A stretch of 64,000 nucleotides of DNA from Bradyrhizobium genosp. L (GTDB taxonomy: Bacteria; Pseudomonadota; Alphaproteobacteria; Rhizobiales; Xanthobacteraceae): positions 3,906,001-3,970,000 of the forward strand of contig NZ_CP061378.1 of NCBI RefSeq assembly GCF_015624485.1. The letters run 5' to 3'. Both the position numbers and the translations under genes were made by a program. How positions within the stretch are numbered: the stretch's first letter is position 1; each line of letters starts with the position of its first letter. The notes beneath the pieces were generated by a model. It was given only the letters and a program-made list of their open reading frames with translations. It did no database searches and was not told where the DNA came from. Of the stretch, positions 31,044 through 39,209 are shown in pieces.

Positions 31044-31168
31044 CTACGTCACTCATGGCGCGGTTGTGCGCTGCGCCCCGTTAATGTCAATCTAATTTCT
31101 CGCGCCCCTGCTCCGGCGCAACAGCCCCGACGATCGCAATGTCTGTTAGCGTTTGCTGGGGGTGATTC

Positions 31169-33238
31169 GTGCCTGATGTTGCCAACACAGCCTATCTCGA
31201 CGCGCTCAATCCGCAGCAGCGCCGCGCGGTCGAGCACGGCATCGGGCGCGACGGAACCATCGGCACGCCGCTGCTGGTGATTGCGGGCGCGGGTTCCGGC
31301 AAGACCAACACGCTCGCCCATCGAGTCGCGCATCTGATCGTCGCCGGCGCCGATCCGCGCCGCATCCTGTTGATGACGTTTTCGCGCCGCGCGGCGGGCG
31401 AGATGGCCGGCCGCGTCGAGCGCATCGCGCGGCGCGTGCTCGGCGACCGCGCGTCCGTGATGACCGACGCCTTGAGCTGGGCCGGCACCTTCCACGGCAT
31501 CGGTGCGCGCCTGTTGCGGGAATTCTCCGAGCGCATCGGGCTCGATCCAGCCTTCACGATCCACGACCGCGAGGATTCCGCCGACCTGATCAATCTGGTC
31601 CGCCACGAGCTCGGCCTGTCCCGGACCGAAAGCCGGTTTCCCACCAAGGGCACCTGCCTTGCGATCTATTCGCGCTGCGTCAACGCGGAGCTGCCGATCG
31701 AGGCGGTGCTCGGCCAGTTCTTCCCATGGTGCGCGGGCTGGGCCAGCGAGCTGAAGCAGCTGTTCGCGGCTTATGTCGAGACCAAGCAGCAGCAGAACGT
31801 GCTCGATTATGACGACCTGCTACTGTACTGGGCGCAGATGGTCGCCGACGCCGGCCTCGCGGACGAGATCGGCGGCCGCTTCGACCATGTCATGGTCGAC
31901 GAATATCAGGACACCAACCGCCTGCAGTCCTCGATCCTGCTCGCGCTGAAGCCTGCGGGACGCGGGCTCACCGTGGTCGGCGACGACGCGCAGTCGATCT
32001 ATTCGTTCCGCGCCGCGACCGTGCGCAACATCCTCGATTTCCCGAGCCAGTTCGCGCCGGCAGCGGAAATCGTCACGCTCGACCGCAACTATCGCTCGAC
32101 GCAACCGATCCTCGAAGCCGCCAATGGCGTGATCGCGCTCGCCAGGGAGCGCTTCACCAAGAACCTGTGGACCGACCGCGCGTCGACGCGCAAGCCGCTG
32201 CTGGTCGCGATCCGCGACGAAGCCGATCAGGCCCGCTATGTCGTCGAGCAGGTGCTGGCGACCCGCGAGGAAGGCGCGCTGTTGAAGCACCAGGCGGTGC
32301 TGTTCCGCACCTCCTCGCATTCGGGACCGCTCGAGATCGAGCTGACCCGCCGCAACATCCCCTTCGTGAAGTTCGGTGGCCTGAAATTCCTCGACGCCGC
32401 GCATGTCAAGGACATGCTGGCGCTGCTGCGCTTCGCCGCCAATCCGCGCGATCGCGTCGCCGGCTTCCGCATCCTGCATCTGTTGCCCGGTGTCGGGCCC
32501 GCGTCGGCGCAGCGCGTGCTCGACCTGATGGCGGAGGCCGCGGATCCGATTGCCGCGCTCGTCGCACTGCCCTCGCCGCCCCGCGCCGGCGCGGACTGGC
32601 GGCGGTTCGTCGAGGTGATCGAGAACCTGCGCCATTCGGAATGGCCGGTCGATATCGAGCGTGCCCGGCTGTGGTACGAGCCGCATCTCGACCGCATCCA
32701 TGAGGACAGCGAAGTCCGCCGCGCCGACCTGATCCAGCTCGAGCAGATCGCAAGCGGCTATCCCTCGCGCGAACGCTTCCTGACCGAGCTGACGCTCGAT
32801 CCGCCGGATGCGACCAGCGACCAGGCCGGCGTGCCGCTGCTCGACGAGGATTATCTGATCCTGTCGACGATCCATTCCGCCAAGGGCCAGGAATGGAAGT
32901 CGGTCTATGTGCTCAACGTCGTCGACGGCTGCATGCCGTCCGATCTCGGCGCCGGCACTTCGGCGGAACTCGAGGAAGAGCGCCGCCTGCTTTATGTCGC
33001 GATGACCCGCGCCAAGGACGATCTGCACCTGATGGTGCCGCAGCGCTTCTTCGTCCACGGCCAGGCCGCCAGGGGCGATCGCCACATGTACGCTTCGCGC
33101 ACCCGCTTCATCCCGGAGAAGCTGCTCCCGATGTTCGAGCGCGCCACCTGGCCGCGCGCCGCTGCCGCCGATCCGACGTCATCGAAACGAGCGCCCCCCA
33201 TCGATATCCGCGCCAGGATGCGCGGCATGTGGCGCTGA
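31169..33238 (+). CDS. UvrD/Rep-family ATP-dependent DNA helicase
   Basis: A 689-residue superfamily 1A helicase. Motifs in order: Q motif L-N-P-Q-Q-R-R-A-V; Walker A A-G-A-G-S-G-K-T-N; motif Ia M-T-F-S-R-R-A-A; Walker B V-D-E-Y-Q-D-T-N; motif III G-D-D-A-Q-S-I-Y-S-F-R-A; motif IV N-Y-R-S-T; motif V T-I-H-S-A-K-G-Q-E-W; motif VI Y-V-A-M-T-R-A-K-D. It acts in repair or replication restart. The start is GTG, with GGGGGTG upstream. The main uvrD of such genomes is usually elsewhere, so this is probably a secondary helicase. Confidence 0.92.
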   Translation: MPDVANTAYLDALNPQQRRAVEHGIGRDGTIGTPLLVIAGAGSGKTNTLAHRVAHLIVAGADPRRILLMTFSRRAAGEMAGRVERIARRVLGDRASVMTDALSWAGTFHGIGARLLREFSERIGLDPAFTIHDREDSADLINLVRHELGLSRTESRFPTKGTCLAIYSRCVNAELPIEAVLGQFFPWCAGWASELKQLFAAYVETKQQQNVLDYDDLLLYWAQMVADAGLADEIGGRFDHVMVDEYQDTNRLQSSILLALKPAGRGLTVVGDDAQSIYSFRAATVRNILDFPSQFAPAAEIVTLDRNYRSTQPILEAANGVIALARERFTKNLWTDRASTRKPLLVAIRDEADQARYVVEQVLATREEGALLKHQAVLFRTSSHSGPLEIELTRRNIPFVKFGGLKFLDAAHVKDMLALLRFAANPRDRVAGFRILHLLPGVGPASAQRVLDLMAEAADPIAALVALPSPPRAGADWRRFVEVIENLRHSEWPVDIERARLWYEPHLDRIHEDSEVRRADLIQLEQIASGYPSRERFLTELTLDPPDATSDQAGVPLLDEDYLILSTIHSAKGQEWKSVYVLNVVDGCMPSDLGAGTSAELEEERRLLYVAMTRAKDDLHLMVPQRFFVHGQAARGDRHMYASRTRFIPEKLLPMFERATWPRAAAADPTSSKRAPPIDIRARMRGMWR

Positions 33239-33326
33239 GCAGGGGCGAAAGAATTTCTCGTCGGACCGGAACGAACCTGCCGTCGTCGCGTTGAAGCGCT
33301 GTTCGTAATCGGCAAACGACCATCCC

Positions 33327-33378
33327 CGACGGCTTCGGCGCATCGTCCGCAAGGACGCGCTGAAGCCGTCGTTTCTTT
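33327..33378 (+). terminator. Large intrinsic terminator
   Basis: Arms CGACGGCTTCGGCGC and GCGCTGAAGCCGTCG pair with one mismatch; inside is a second stem CGTCC-GCAA-GGACG with a GNRA loop, and TTTCTTT follows. It ends the helicase transcript; the reverse strand could also form it, between convergent genes. Confidence 0.8.
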
Positions 33379-33391
33379 GCGTTCCGACGGA

Positions 33392-34123
33392 TCACGCCGG
33401 GAACAATGTCACCGGTTCGGCAAAGCCTTTCAGCACATGATCCGAACCGTCGGCCGTGACCATGCCGCCGGTTCGCTCTCGCACGGCCGACGTGACGAAT
33501 ATCTCGCCCGATCTTGCCACCGATTGTGCGCGGGCCGCGCGATTGACCACGGTGCCGATGGCGGTCAGGTCGCGATGGCTCTGGCCGAATTCCCCGAAAT
33601 TGGTCTCGCCGCTGTCCATCCCGATTCCGATGCCGATCTCGACATCTCCGGCACCGATCGCGCGCGCCAGTTCACCGCGCCGCCGGCCGAAGCTCTGCTG
33701 GATCTCGCGGGCCGCCAGCAGTGCCTGCGTCGCGTGATCCTGCTGGCGAACCGGAAAATTGAAGATCGCGAACACGGCATCGCCGATCGTTTTGTTGAGG
33801 ATGCCGTCATAGCGCCAGATCGCCGCGGCGCAATCGTCGTAGAACGCATCGAGCAGCGAAGTCAGCCCACTCGGAGCGATGGTCTGCGTCAGTGCGGTGT
33901 AACCGCGCAAATCGGCGAACAACACGGTGGCGTCGATCGTGACGGCGCGCGCTTTCATGATCTTCGAGAACGCCATCTCGCAGATCGTGCATGTGTTGGG
34001 GTTCATGCGGCTCGGCTTGACGCCGAACAGGCGGAACGGCGCCGACAACGGTCCGCGCAATGGGATCGGCATGTGCAGATTCTGCCAGCAGCCGAGACAG
34101 ACCGATGCAGGTTCCGGAGTCAT
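33392..34123 (-). CDS. Class III adenylate/guanylate cyclase domain protein with Cys-rich N terminus
   Basis: A 243-residue cyclase. The N terminus has paired cysteines (C-L-G-C at about residue 9, C-T-I-C at about 45) that could bind metal. The catalytic domain shows V-L-F-A-D-L-R-G-Y-T (metal Asp), N-K-T-I-G-D-A-V-F-A-I-F (substrate Lys and second Asp) and A-I-G-T-V-V-N-R-A-A-R-A-Q (transition-state Asn/Arg), so it should be active; the substrate-specifying Lys suggests ATP. No membrane segment. A PilZ gene follows upstream on the same strand, possibly a second-messenger pair. Confidence 0.85.
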   Translation of the reverse strand: MTPEPASVCLGCWQNLHMPIPLRGPLSAPFRLFGVKPSRMNPNTCTICEMAFSKIMKARAVTIDATVLFADLRGYTALTQTIAPSGLTSLLDAFYDDCAAAIWRYDGILNKTIGDAVFAIFNFPVRQQDHATQALLAAREIQQSFGRRRGELARAIGAGDVEIGIGIGMDSGETNFGEFGQSHRDLTAIGTVVNRAARAQSVARSGEIFVTSAVRERTGGMVTADGSDHVLKGFAEPVTLFPA

Positions 34124-34200
34124 GGACGCGCCTGCCGTTCCAGCGACGAGATTTGCTAGCTTAGCACCATTGCCGCCGTCCTGGCACGGATTTACCGCGG

Positions 34201-34452
34201 TCAGGCGGGGGCGATGAAGCTCAACCCGATCCGGGTCTTCTGGCGCCAGATCACCTGGCTGTCGTAGACGACCGACGCATCATTGGCCATCACCAGGCGA
34301 AAGCGGTCGGGAACATAGGCCGGATTTGCAACCTCGATCGCCGCACCCTCCGCCGAGATATTGACCACCACGCAATGCATCACCGAGCCGCCCGACGAGA
34401 CATAAGCGGGCTCGTTGACCTCGGTCCGCGGATGTCTGCGCTTTTCTTCCAT
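34201..34452 (-). CDS. PilZ-domain protein
   Basis: An 83-residue single PilZ domain, a c-di-GMP receptor fold. The RxxxR-like motif (K-R-R-H-P-R-T at residues 4-10) and the N-I-S-A-E-G-A-A-I motif (about 32-40, matching [D/N]xSxxG) are both present, so c-di-GMP binding is plausible. Single-domain PilZ proteins are abundant in Bradyrhizobium. It lies 77 bases upstream of the cyclase on the same strand. Confidence 0.85.
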   Translation of the reverse strand: MEEKRRHPRTEVNEPAYVSSGGSVMHCVVVNISAEGAAIEVANPAYVPDRFRLVMANDASVVYDSQVIWRQKTRIGLSFIAPA

Positions 34453-34711
34453 CCGGCTTGGCCTCTCGCGTTTGGACGCGAAGGCTTGGCGATTGAGGCG
34501 GACGAGTCAACGGCCCGAGCTCATCACATCGACGTTCGCAGCGCGATTTGTGCGCGGCACCATGGGACGCCGCGTGCGGCCCGGACGCAGACGAGCCCCG
34601 CGTCGGCGCGGGCTTGCCGTTCGCGACGCCGGAGAGATAGCCTGACGCATTGGCGGTGTGCTGGCGCGACGCCCGCTTTCAAATAACGAACAGGCGCCAA
34701 GGGGAAACGCC

Positions 34712-36118
34712 ATGTTCGAGATTCTCGATCGCCGGACGAGTCTGACCGGCAACCAGATCAAGATCCTTGCGGCGGCCATCATCGGCGATGCGCTGGAGTT
34801 CTTCGATTACTTCCTGATCGGCTTCGTGCTCGCCTTCCTGATCGGGCCGTGGAAGCTCACCTTCGGCCAGTCGGCGACCGTGCTGATGAGTTCCGGCATC
34901 GGCGCCATCCTCGGCGCCTATCTCTGGGGCTGGCTCGCCGACCGGGTCGGGCGCCGCATCGTGTTCATCGGCACGGTGCTGAACTTCTCGATCGCCACCG
35001 GCCTGCTCTATTTCACGCCCGACAATGGCTGGGTCTACCTGGCGATCCTGCGCTTCTTCGTCGGCACCGGGGTCGGCGGCCTGTATTGCGTCGACCTGCC
35101 GCTGGTGCAGGAGTTCATGCCCTCGCACAAGCGCGGCTGGGTCGGCGGGCTCGTCACCTGCGTGATCCCGCTCGGCGTCGGCCTCGGCGCCGTGCTGGGC
35201 GCCTTCCTGGGCAGCGACCAGTGGCGGCTGTTGTTCGCCGTCGGCGTGCTGCCGTCGCTGATGGTGCTGCTGGTCCGGCTCTGGGTTCCGGAATCGCCGC
35301 GCTGGCTGTGCCGTCAGGGTCGTTATGAGGAGGCGCGCAAGTCGCTGGCCTGGGCCTTGCAGGTGCCGCCATCGGAACTGCCGTTGCCGAGCGCCGCCGA
35401 TGCCGGCCCGATCGTCAAGACGAGTTGGCTCGATCTGTTCAAATATCCGCGCAGCCTGATCACCTCCTGGCTCGGCAATGCCGGCGCGCAAACCGGCGTC
35501 TATGGCATCACGCTGTGGGCGCCATCACTGTTCGTGCTGCTCTTGAAGGTCACGCCGCAGGAAGCCGCCAAGATGATGATCCTGCTCACCATCTCAGGCT
35601 TCATCGGCCGGCTCTCGTTCTCCTATTTCTCCGAGCTGCTCGGACGGCGCGTGGCGGGCGGCCTGCTCGGCCTCGGTGCCGGCGCGCTGACCATCATTGC
35701 CGGCTATCATTACGACACGACGCTGTTCGGCATGTCGGCGTTCTGGCTGCTGCTCGCCGCCGCCTTCTTCTTCGCCGATGGCGGCTTTGCCATCGTCGGC
35801 CCCTATGCGGCCGAGGTCTGGCCGTCGCATCTGCGTACCACGGGCATGGGTTCGGCCTACGGCTTCGGCGGCATCGGCAAGATCATCGGACCGGTCGGCC
35901 TCGCCCTGATCGTCGGCTCGAACAACTACCTGAAACCGGACGTACCGCTGACCCAGATCCCAATCGCCTTCGTCTATCTCGGCTGCTGGTTCCTGATGGC
36001 AGGCGCCGTCTATCTGTTCTTCGGTTTCGAGACCCGGGGCAAGTCGATCGAGCAGATCGACAGGGAGCTGAACGCGACCGTCGATGTCGCGGCCTCGGCG
36101 ACGATCCGGCAAGCCTGA
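34712..36118 (+). CDS. MFS transporter (sugar/aromatic-acid:H+ symporter type)
   Basis: A 468-residue inner-membrane transporter with about twelve hydrophobic segments. The first loop has G-D-A-L-E-F-F-D-Y-F, typical of the aromatic-acid and metabolite:H+ symporter branch, and the motif A loop L-A-D-R-V-G-R-R. The sugar-porter style P-E-S-P-R-W-L motif follows segment six. ATG 34712 has AAGGGGA upstream. It lies nine bases before a flavoprotein oxygenase-like gene and a VOC gene, so it probably imports that pathway's substrate. Confidence 0.88.
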   Translation: MFEILDRRTSLTGNQIKILAAAIIGDALEFFDYFLIGFVLAFLIGPWKLTFGQSATVLMSSGIGAILGAYLWGWLADRVGRRIVFIGTVLNFSIATGLLYFTPDNGWVYLAILRFFVGTGVGGLYCVDLPLVQEFMPSHKRGWVGGLVTCVIPLGVGLGAVLGAFLGSDQWRLLFAVGVLPSLMVLLVRLWVPESPRWLCRQGRYEEARKSLAWALQVPPSELPLPSAADAGPIVKTSWLDLFKYPRSLITSWLGNAGAQTGVYGITLWAPSLFVLLLKVTPQEAAKMMILLTISGFIGRLSFSYFSELLGRRVAGGLLGLGAGALTIIAGYHYDTTLFGMSAFWLLLAAAFFFADGGFAIVGPYAAEVWPSHLRTTGMGSAYGFGGIGKIIGPVGLALIVGSNNYLKPDVPLTQIPIAFVYLGCWFLMAGAVYLFFGFETRGKSIEQIDRELNATVDVAASATIRQA

Positions 36119-36127
36119 GGAAACGTC

Positions 36128-37315
36128 ATGGGCATCAGTTCCGCCGACCTTGCGGGCAATCGCGACGTGATCGCCCTGGCCGAGGCCGTCAGGGGCGCGG
36201 TCGCGGCCGCCTCCGATGCGATCGAGACCACGCGCCGCCTGCCGCCCGAATTGCTCGACCGGCTGCACGAGGCGAAATTGTTTCGCCTGCTGCTGCCGCG
36301 TTCGTCCGACGGGATCGAGACCGATCCCGTCACCTTCTTCCATGTCATCGAGACCATCGCCAAGGCCGACGCCTCGACGGCGTGGTGCCTGAGCCAGGCC
36401 GGCGGTTGCGCGATGTCGGCCGCCTATCTCGACCTGCCGGTCGCCCGCGAGATTTTTGCCGACCCGCGCGCGGTGCTGGCGTGGGGGCCCGGCCCCAAGG
36501 TCAAGGCGATCGAGTGCGAGGGCGGCTACCGCGTCACCGGCGTGTGGTCGTTCGCCTCGGGCGGCCGGCACGCGACCTGGCTCGGCGCGCACTGCCCGAT
36601 CTATGCCGCCGACGGCACGCCGCGCCGCGACGCCAATGGCGAGCAGCTCGAGCGCACCATGCTGGTGCGCACCGAGGACGTCGAATGGACCGACATCTGG
36701 AACACGGTCGGACTGCGCGGCACCGCCAGCGATCAGTTCGCCCTCAACGACTTCTTCGTCCGCTCGGACCATTCGATCATCCGCGAGTTCGACCGCGAAT
36801 GCCGCGAGGACGGCCCGTTGTACCGGATGAGCAACCACACCTGCTACCAGGTCGGCTTTGCCGGGGTGGCCTGCGGCATCGCCCGCAGTGCGCTCGATAC
36901 CTTCATCGACGTCGCCCGCAACAAGGTGCCGCGCGGCATGAAGAGCCCGATCCGCGACAATGCCGTGGTGCAATCTGGCCTCGCCCAGGCAGAGGTCAAT
37001 CTGCGCGCTGCCCGCGCCTTCCTGCTGCAGTCGATGGCGGATATCTGGACGGACCTGGAGGCCGGCAACAGCATCACGGTCGCCCAGCGCATCACCATCC
37101 GGATGGCGGCGACCAACGCAATCCACAAGGCGCGCGAGGCGGTCGACTTCGCCTACAACGCCGCCGGCGCCACCGCGATCTTCGACGGCCATCCGCTGGA
37201 GCGGCGCTTCCGCGACATCCACACCGTGACCCAGCAATTGCAGGGCCGGCTCAGCCATTTCGAGACCGTCGGCGCCTGGATGCTGGGCGTCGATGCCGAT
37301 CTCGCTTTCGTCTAA
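36128..37315 (+). CDS. Acyl-CoA dehydrogenase-fold flavoprotein (HsaA/HpaH-like monooxygenase or dehydrogenase)
   Basis: A 395-residue protein with the acyl-CoA dehydrogenase fold. The N-terminal helical domain (L-P-P-E-L-L-D-R-L-H-E-A-K-L-F-R-L) and S-T-A-W-C-L, then G-Y-R-V-T-G-V-W-S-F-A-S-G (beta-domain flavin motif) match the branch containing two-component flavin monooxygenases (HsaA, p-hydroxyphenylacetate hydroxylase C2) more than true acyl-CoA dehydrogenases; no catalytic Glu of the latter is obvious. No flavin reductase is next to it. Cotranscribed with the MFS gene (nine-base gap) and VOC gene. Confidence 0.8.
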   Translation: MGISSADLAGNRDVIALAEAVRGAVAAASDAIETTRRLPPELLDRLHEAKLFRLLLPRSSDGIETDPVTFFHVIETIAKADASTAWCLSQAGGCAMSAAYLDLPVAREIFADPRAVLAWGPGPKVKAIECEGGYRVTGVWSFASGGRHATWLGAHCPIYAADGTPRRDANGEQLERTMLVRTEDVEWTDIWNTVGLRGTASDQFALNDFFVRSDHSIIREFDRECREDGPLYRMSNHTCYQVGFAGVACGIARSALDTFIDVARNKVPRGMKSPIRDNAVVQSGLAQAEVNLRAARAFLLQSMADIWTDLEAGNSITVAQRITIRMAATNAIHKAREAVDFAYNAAGATAIFDGHPLERRFRDIHTVTQQLQGRLSHFETVGAWMLGVDADLAFV

Positions 37316-37339
37316 CCCTGGATATCAAGGAGAAGAACC

Positions 37340-37741
37340 ATGCCATTGGGCGGACTGCAGCATTTCACCATCGAGCCGCAGGATCTCGAGAAGACCAAGG
37401 AGTTCTATTGCGACGTGCTTGGGCTCGAGAATGGCGATCGCCCGCCGCTCGATTTCCCGGGCTACTGGCTCTATTCCGGCGGCCAGGCCACCGTGCATCT
37501 GATGGGCACAAGGAAGCCGCGCGAGGGCATCGTGGTACGCGGCACCGAGAAGAAGTTCGAGGATACCGGCCGCCTCGATCACATCGCCTTTGCCGCCACC
37601 GATGTCGAAGGCGTCCGCAAGCGGCTGCAAGCCAGGAAAGTCAGCTTCCGCGAGCAGATCGTGCCGCGCACCGGCGATACCCAAATCTTCCTCTACGATC
37701 CCGATGGCGTCGGCGTGGAGCTGAATTTCCCGAAGAGCTGA
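37340..37741 (+). CDS. VOC-family dioxygenase/glyoxalase-like protein
   Basis: A 133-residue vicinal-oxygen-chelate protein. Two beta-alpha-beta-beta-beta modules are visible (G-L-Q-H-F-T-I-E-P at residue 5; R-L-D-H-I-A-F-A-A at about 75; G-V-G-V-E-L-N-F at the end). His8, His77 and the late Glu form a plausible metal triad, as in extradiol dioxygenases and glyoxalases. AAGGAGAAG before the ATG is a strong ribosome-binding site. Pairing with the flavoprotein suggests hydroxylation then ring or carbon-chain processing; the substrate is unknown. Confidence 0.83.
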   Translation: MPLGGLQHFTIEPQDLEKTKEFYCDVLGLENGDRPPLDFPGYWLYSGGQATVHLMGTRKPREGIVVRGTEKKFEDTGRLDHIAFAATDVEGVRKRLQARKVSFREQIVPRTGDTQIFLYDPDGVGVELNFPKS

Positions 37742-37904
37742 ACACCCCACCGTTCATCAGCGGCCGGACCGCGTGCCAGCCGATTCCGCAATATTGCGCA
37801 ATCGGTTCCCGACAAGGCCGCGGGACGGCCATCACTCGGGCGCGATCCGGTCCGCTTTTCTTCAACATTGAATGACGATCTGGCCGGGCCGCGCCGCTGC
37901 GGCA

Positions 37905-37960
37905 GAATAGCCGGGTGCCGCGCCTTTAACCTACCCCAGGGCCAGGCGGCCCGGCTATTC
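37905..37960. repeat. Inverted repeat between convergent genes
   Basis: GAATAGCCGGG (37905-37915) and CCCGGCTATTC (37950-37960) are perfect 11-base arms around a 34-base GC-rich loop. No T run follows, so it is not a standard intrinsic terminator. It lies between the convergent VOC gene and the gene at 37987. Confidence 0.5.
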
Positions 37961-37986
37961 GTCCCCACCTCCCCACGAGTTGGGCG

Positions 37987-38757
37987 TCAATCGAGCCCGC
38001 GCTCGTGGCTGAGGCGGACCATTTCATTGATGAAGATCTGCTTCTGCTTGTCGTCGAGGCTCGCATAGAGCGGTTCGGCGGCATCGGCGACGCTGCGCTG
38101 ATCGCCGGCGCGGTCGTTGAGAAACTGGGCCTCGTTGCGCATTTGCTCGATGATGTCGTCGGGCGGATCGCGCTGGGCGCGTGCGATGCGCAGGTTGAGG
38201 CGGTCGGCGCCGTTATGGCCGAGATAGTGCATCGCGCTGTTGAAGCCGGCCCACTGCTTCTCCTGTTCCGGTGTCAGGTTCAGCTCCTTCTTGATCCGAT
38301 CGATGTTGGCGTCGCTGTTGGCGACGATCTGCTCGGCGGTGAGCTGCGGTGCGCCATCCTGGGTCAGCACGGCCGGCTGCTGCTTGGCGCCCTTGTCCTT
38401 GGCCGCATCCTTGCTGGCAACCTTGGCCGATTTGCTGCCCTTGGTGGCTTGTTTGCCGGCGGGTGGCGCGGTCTGGCCCGCGGCGTTGGTGTTGGCATTG
38501 CCGTTGGGATTGTTGCCATTGTTGCCGGTGAAGACGCCCGTCACGCCGGTCACCACGCCGACGACGCCACCGATCGCCCCGCCCAGCACGCCGCCGACCG
38601 GACCGGCCGCCTTGTTGCCTTCACGCGCGCCCTTCTCGACGCCCTGCACGATCTGTGCATCGACCAGATGAGGCGCTGCGAGCAGCGTAACGGCGGCGGC
38701 TCCGAGCGCGACGCACAATTTCCAGCGCGTCCGCAGCTTCGCGACCGGGATGGGCAT
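37987..38757 (-). CDS. Exported protein of unknown function with Spy/CpxP-like C-terminal region
   Basis: A 256-residue exported protein with a signal peptide (ends near A-A-P-H-L-V-D-A-Q). A Gly-rich stretch (residues about 50-80, G-G-V-L-G-G-A-I-G-G-V-V-G-V) and a low-complexity Asn/Thr/Lys linker precede a C-terminal helical domain with L-T-P-E-Q-E-K-Q-W and two repeats typical of LTXXQ/Spy-like periplasmic proteins. ATG 38757 has GGAG eight bases upstream; the frame remains open further, but those codons lie in promoter sequence. Function unknown; a periplasmic chaperone-like role is a guess. Confidence 0.7.
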   Translation of the reverse strand: MPIPVAKLRTRWKLCVALGAAAVTLLAAPHLVDAQIVQGVEKGAREGNKAAGPVGGVLGGAIGGVVGVVTGVTGVFTGNNGNNPNGNANTNAAGQTAPPAGKQATKGSKSAKVASKDAAKDKGAKQQPAVLTQDGAPQLTAEQIVANSDANIDRIKKELNLTPEQEKQWAGFNSAMHYLGHNGADRLNLRIARAQRDPPDDIIEQMRNEAQFLNDRAGDQRSVADAAEPLYASLDDKQKQIFINEMVRLSHERGLD

Positions 38758-39209
38758 TATCGTGTCTCCATGATCGATGGTTCGTTGGGCGATGCGAGGG
38801 GTCAGGGCGGGGTCGGCGCATCCGGATTTTATCGTTTCCGGCTTGCGCAAGTCTATTGGCAACGCTGGGCACCAGGATGACCAGACAATCCGCTGCTGCC
38901 TGAGCGATCTGCTTTCCGATGGGAAACCTGCGGCCCAACCGCGCACCTTGCCCCCGAAGCGACACGCGCCGCGCTGAACGTTGCGGCGCAGCATGGTGAC
39001 AAGAAGCTTTGCTCGCGCAAGGATTACCAAGTGCATTGCCTGCAATTTGACCACAACGTTAGTTCTACATGCACAAGCATCTGATTTCTCGACAGACGAC
39101 GGCAATTCTGTTCTGATCAAACTGAACGCAAGTACACGACGTCGCGCAAAAGCGACGCGCAAAAAATACGAAAAGTCTTTGTCCGTCGGCTCACCAGGGA
39201 GGGAACGCC
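38758..39209. other. Divergent intergenic region, no gene seen
   Basis: About 450 bases upstream of both the exported protein and the ABC operon. The part 39000-39185 is A/T-richer and probably contains the ABC operon promoter. I could not find a convincing hairpin, conserved operator or small gene. GGGAGG ends eight bases before the start at 39210. Confidence 0.4.

Noticed and set aside
35425..37875. 816-codon open frame overlapping the MFS, flavoprotein and VOC genes
   Set aside because: It crosses three well-recognised genes in another frame and has Arg-rich low-complexity translation.
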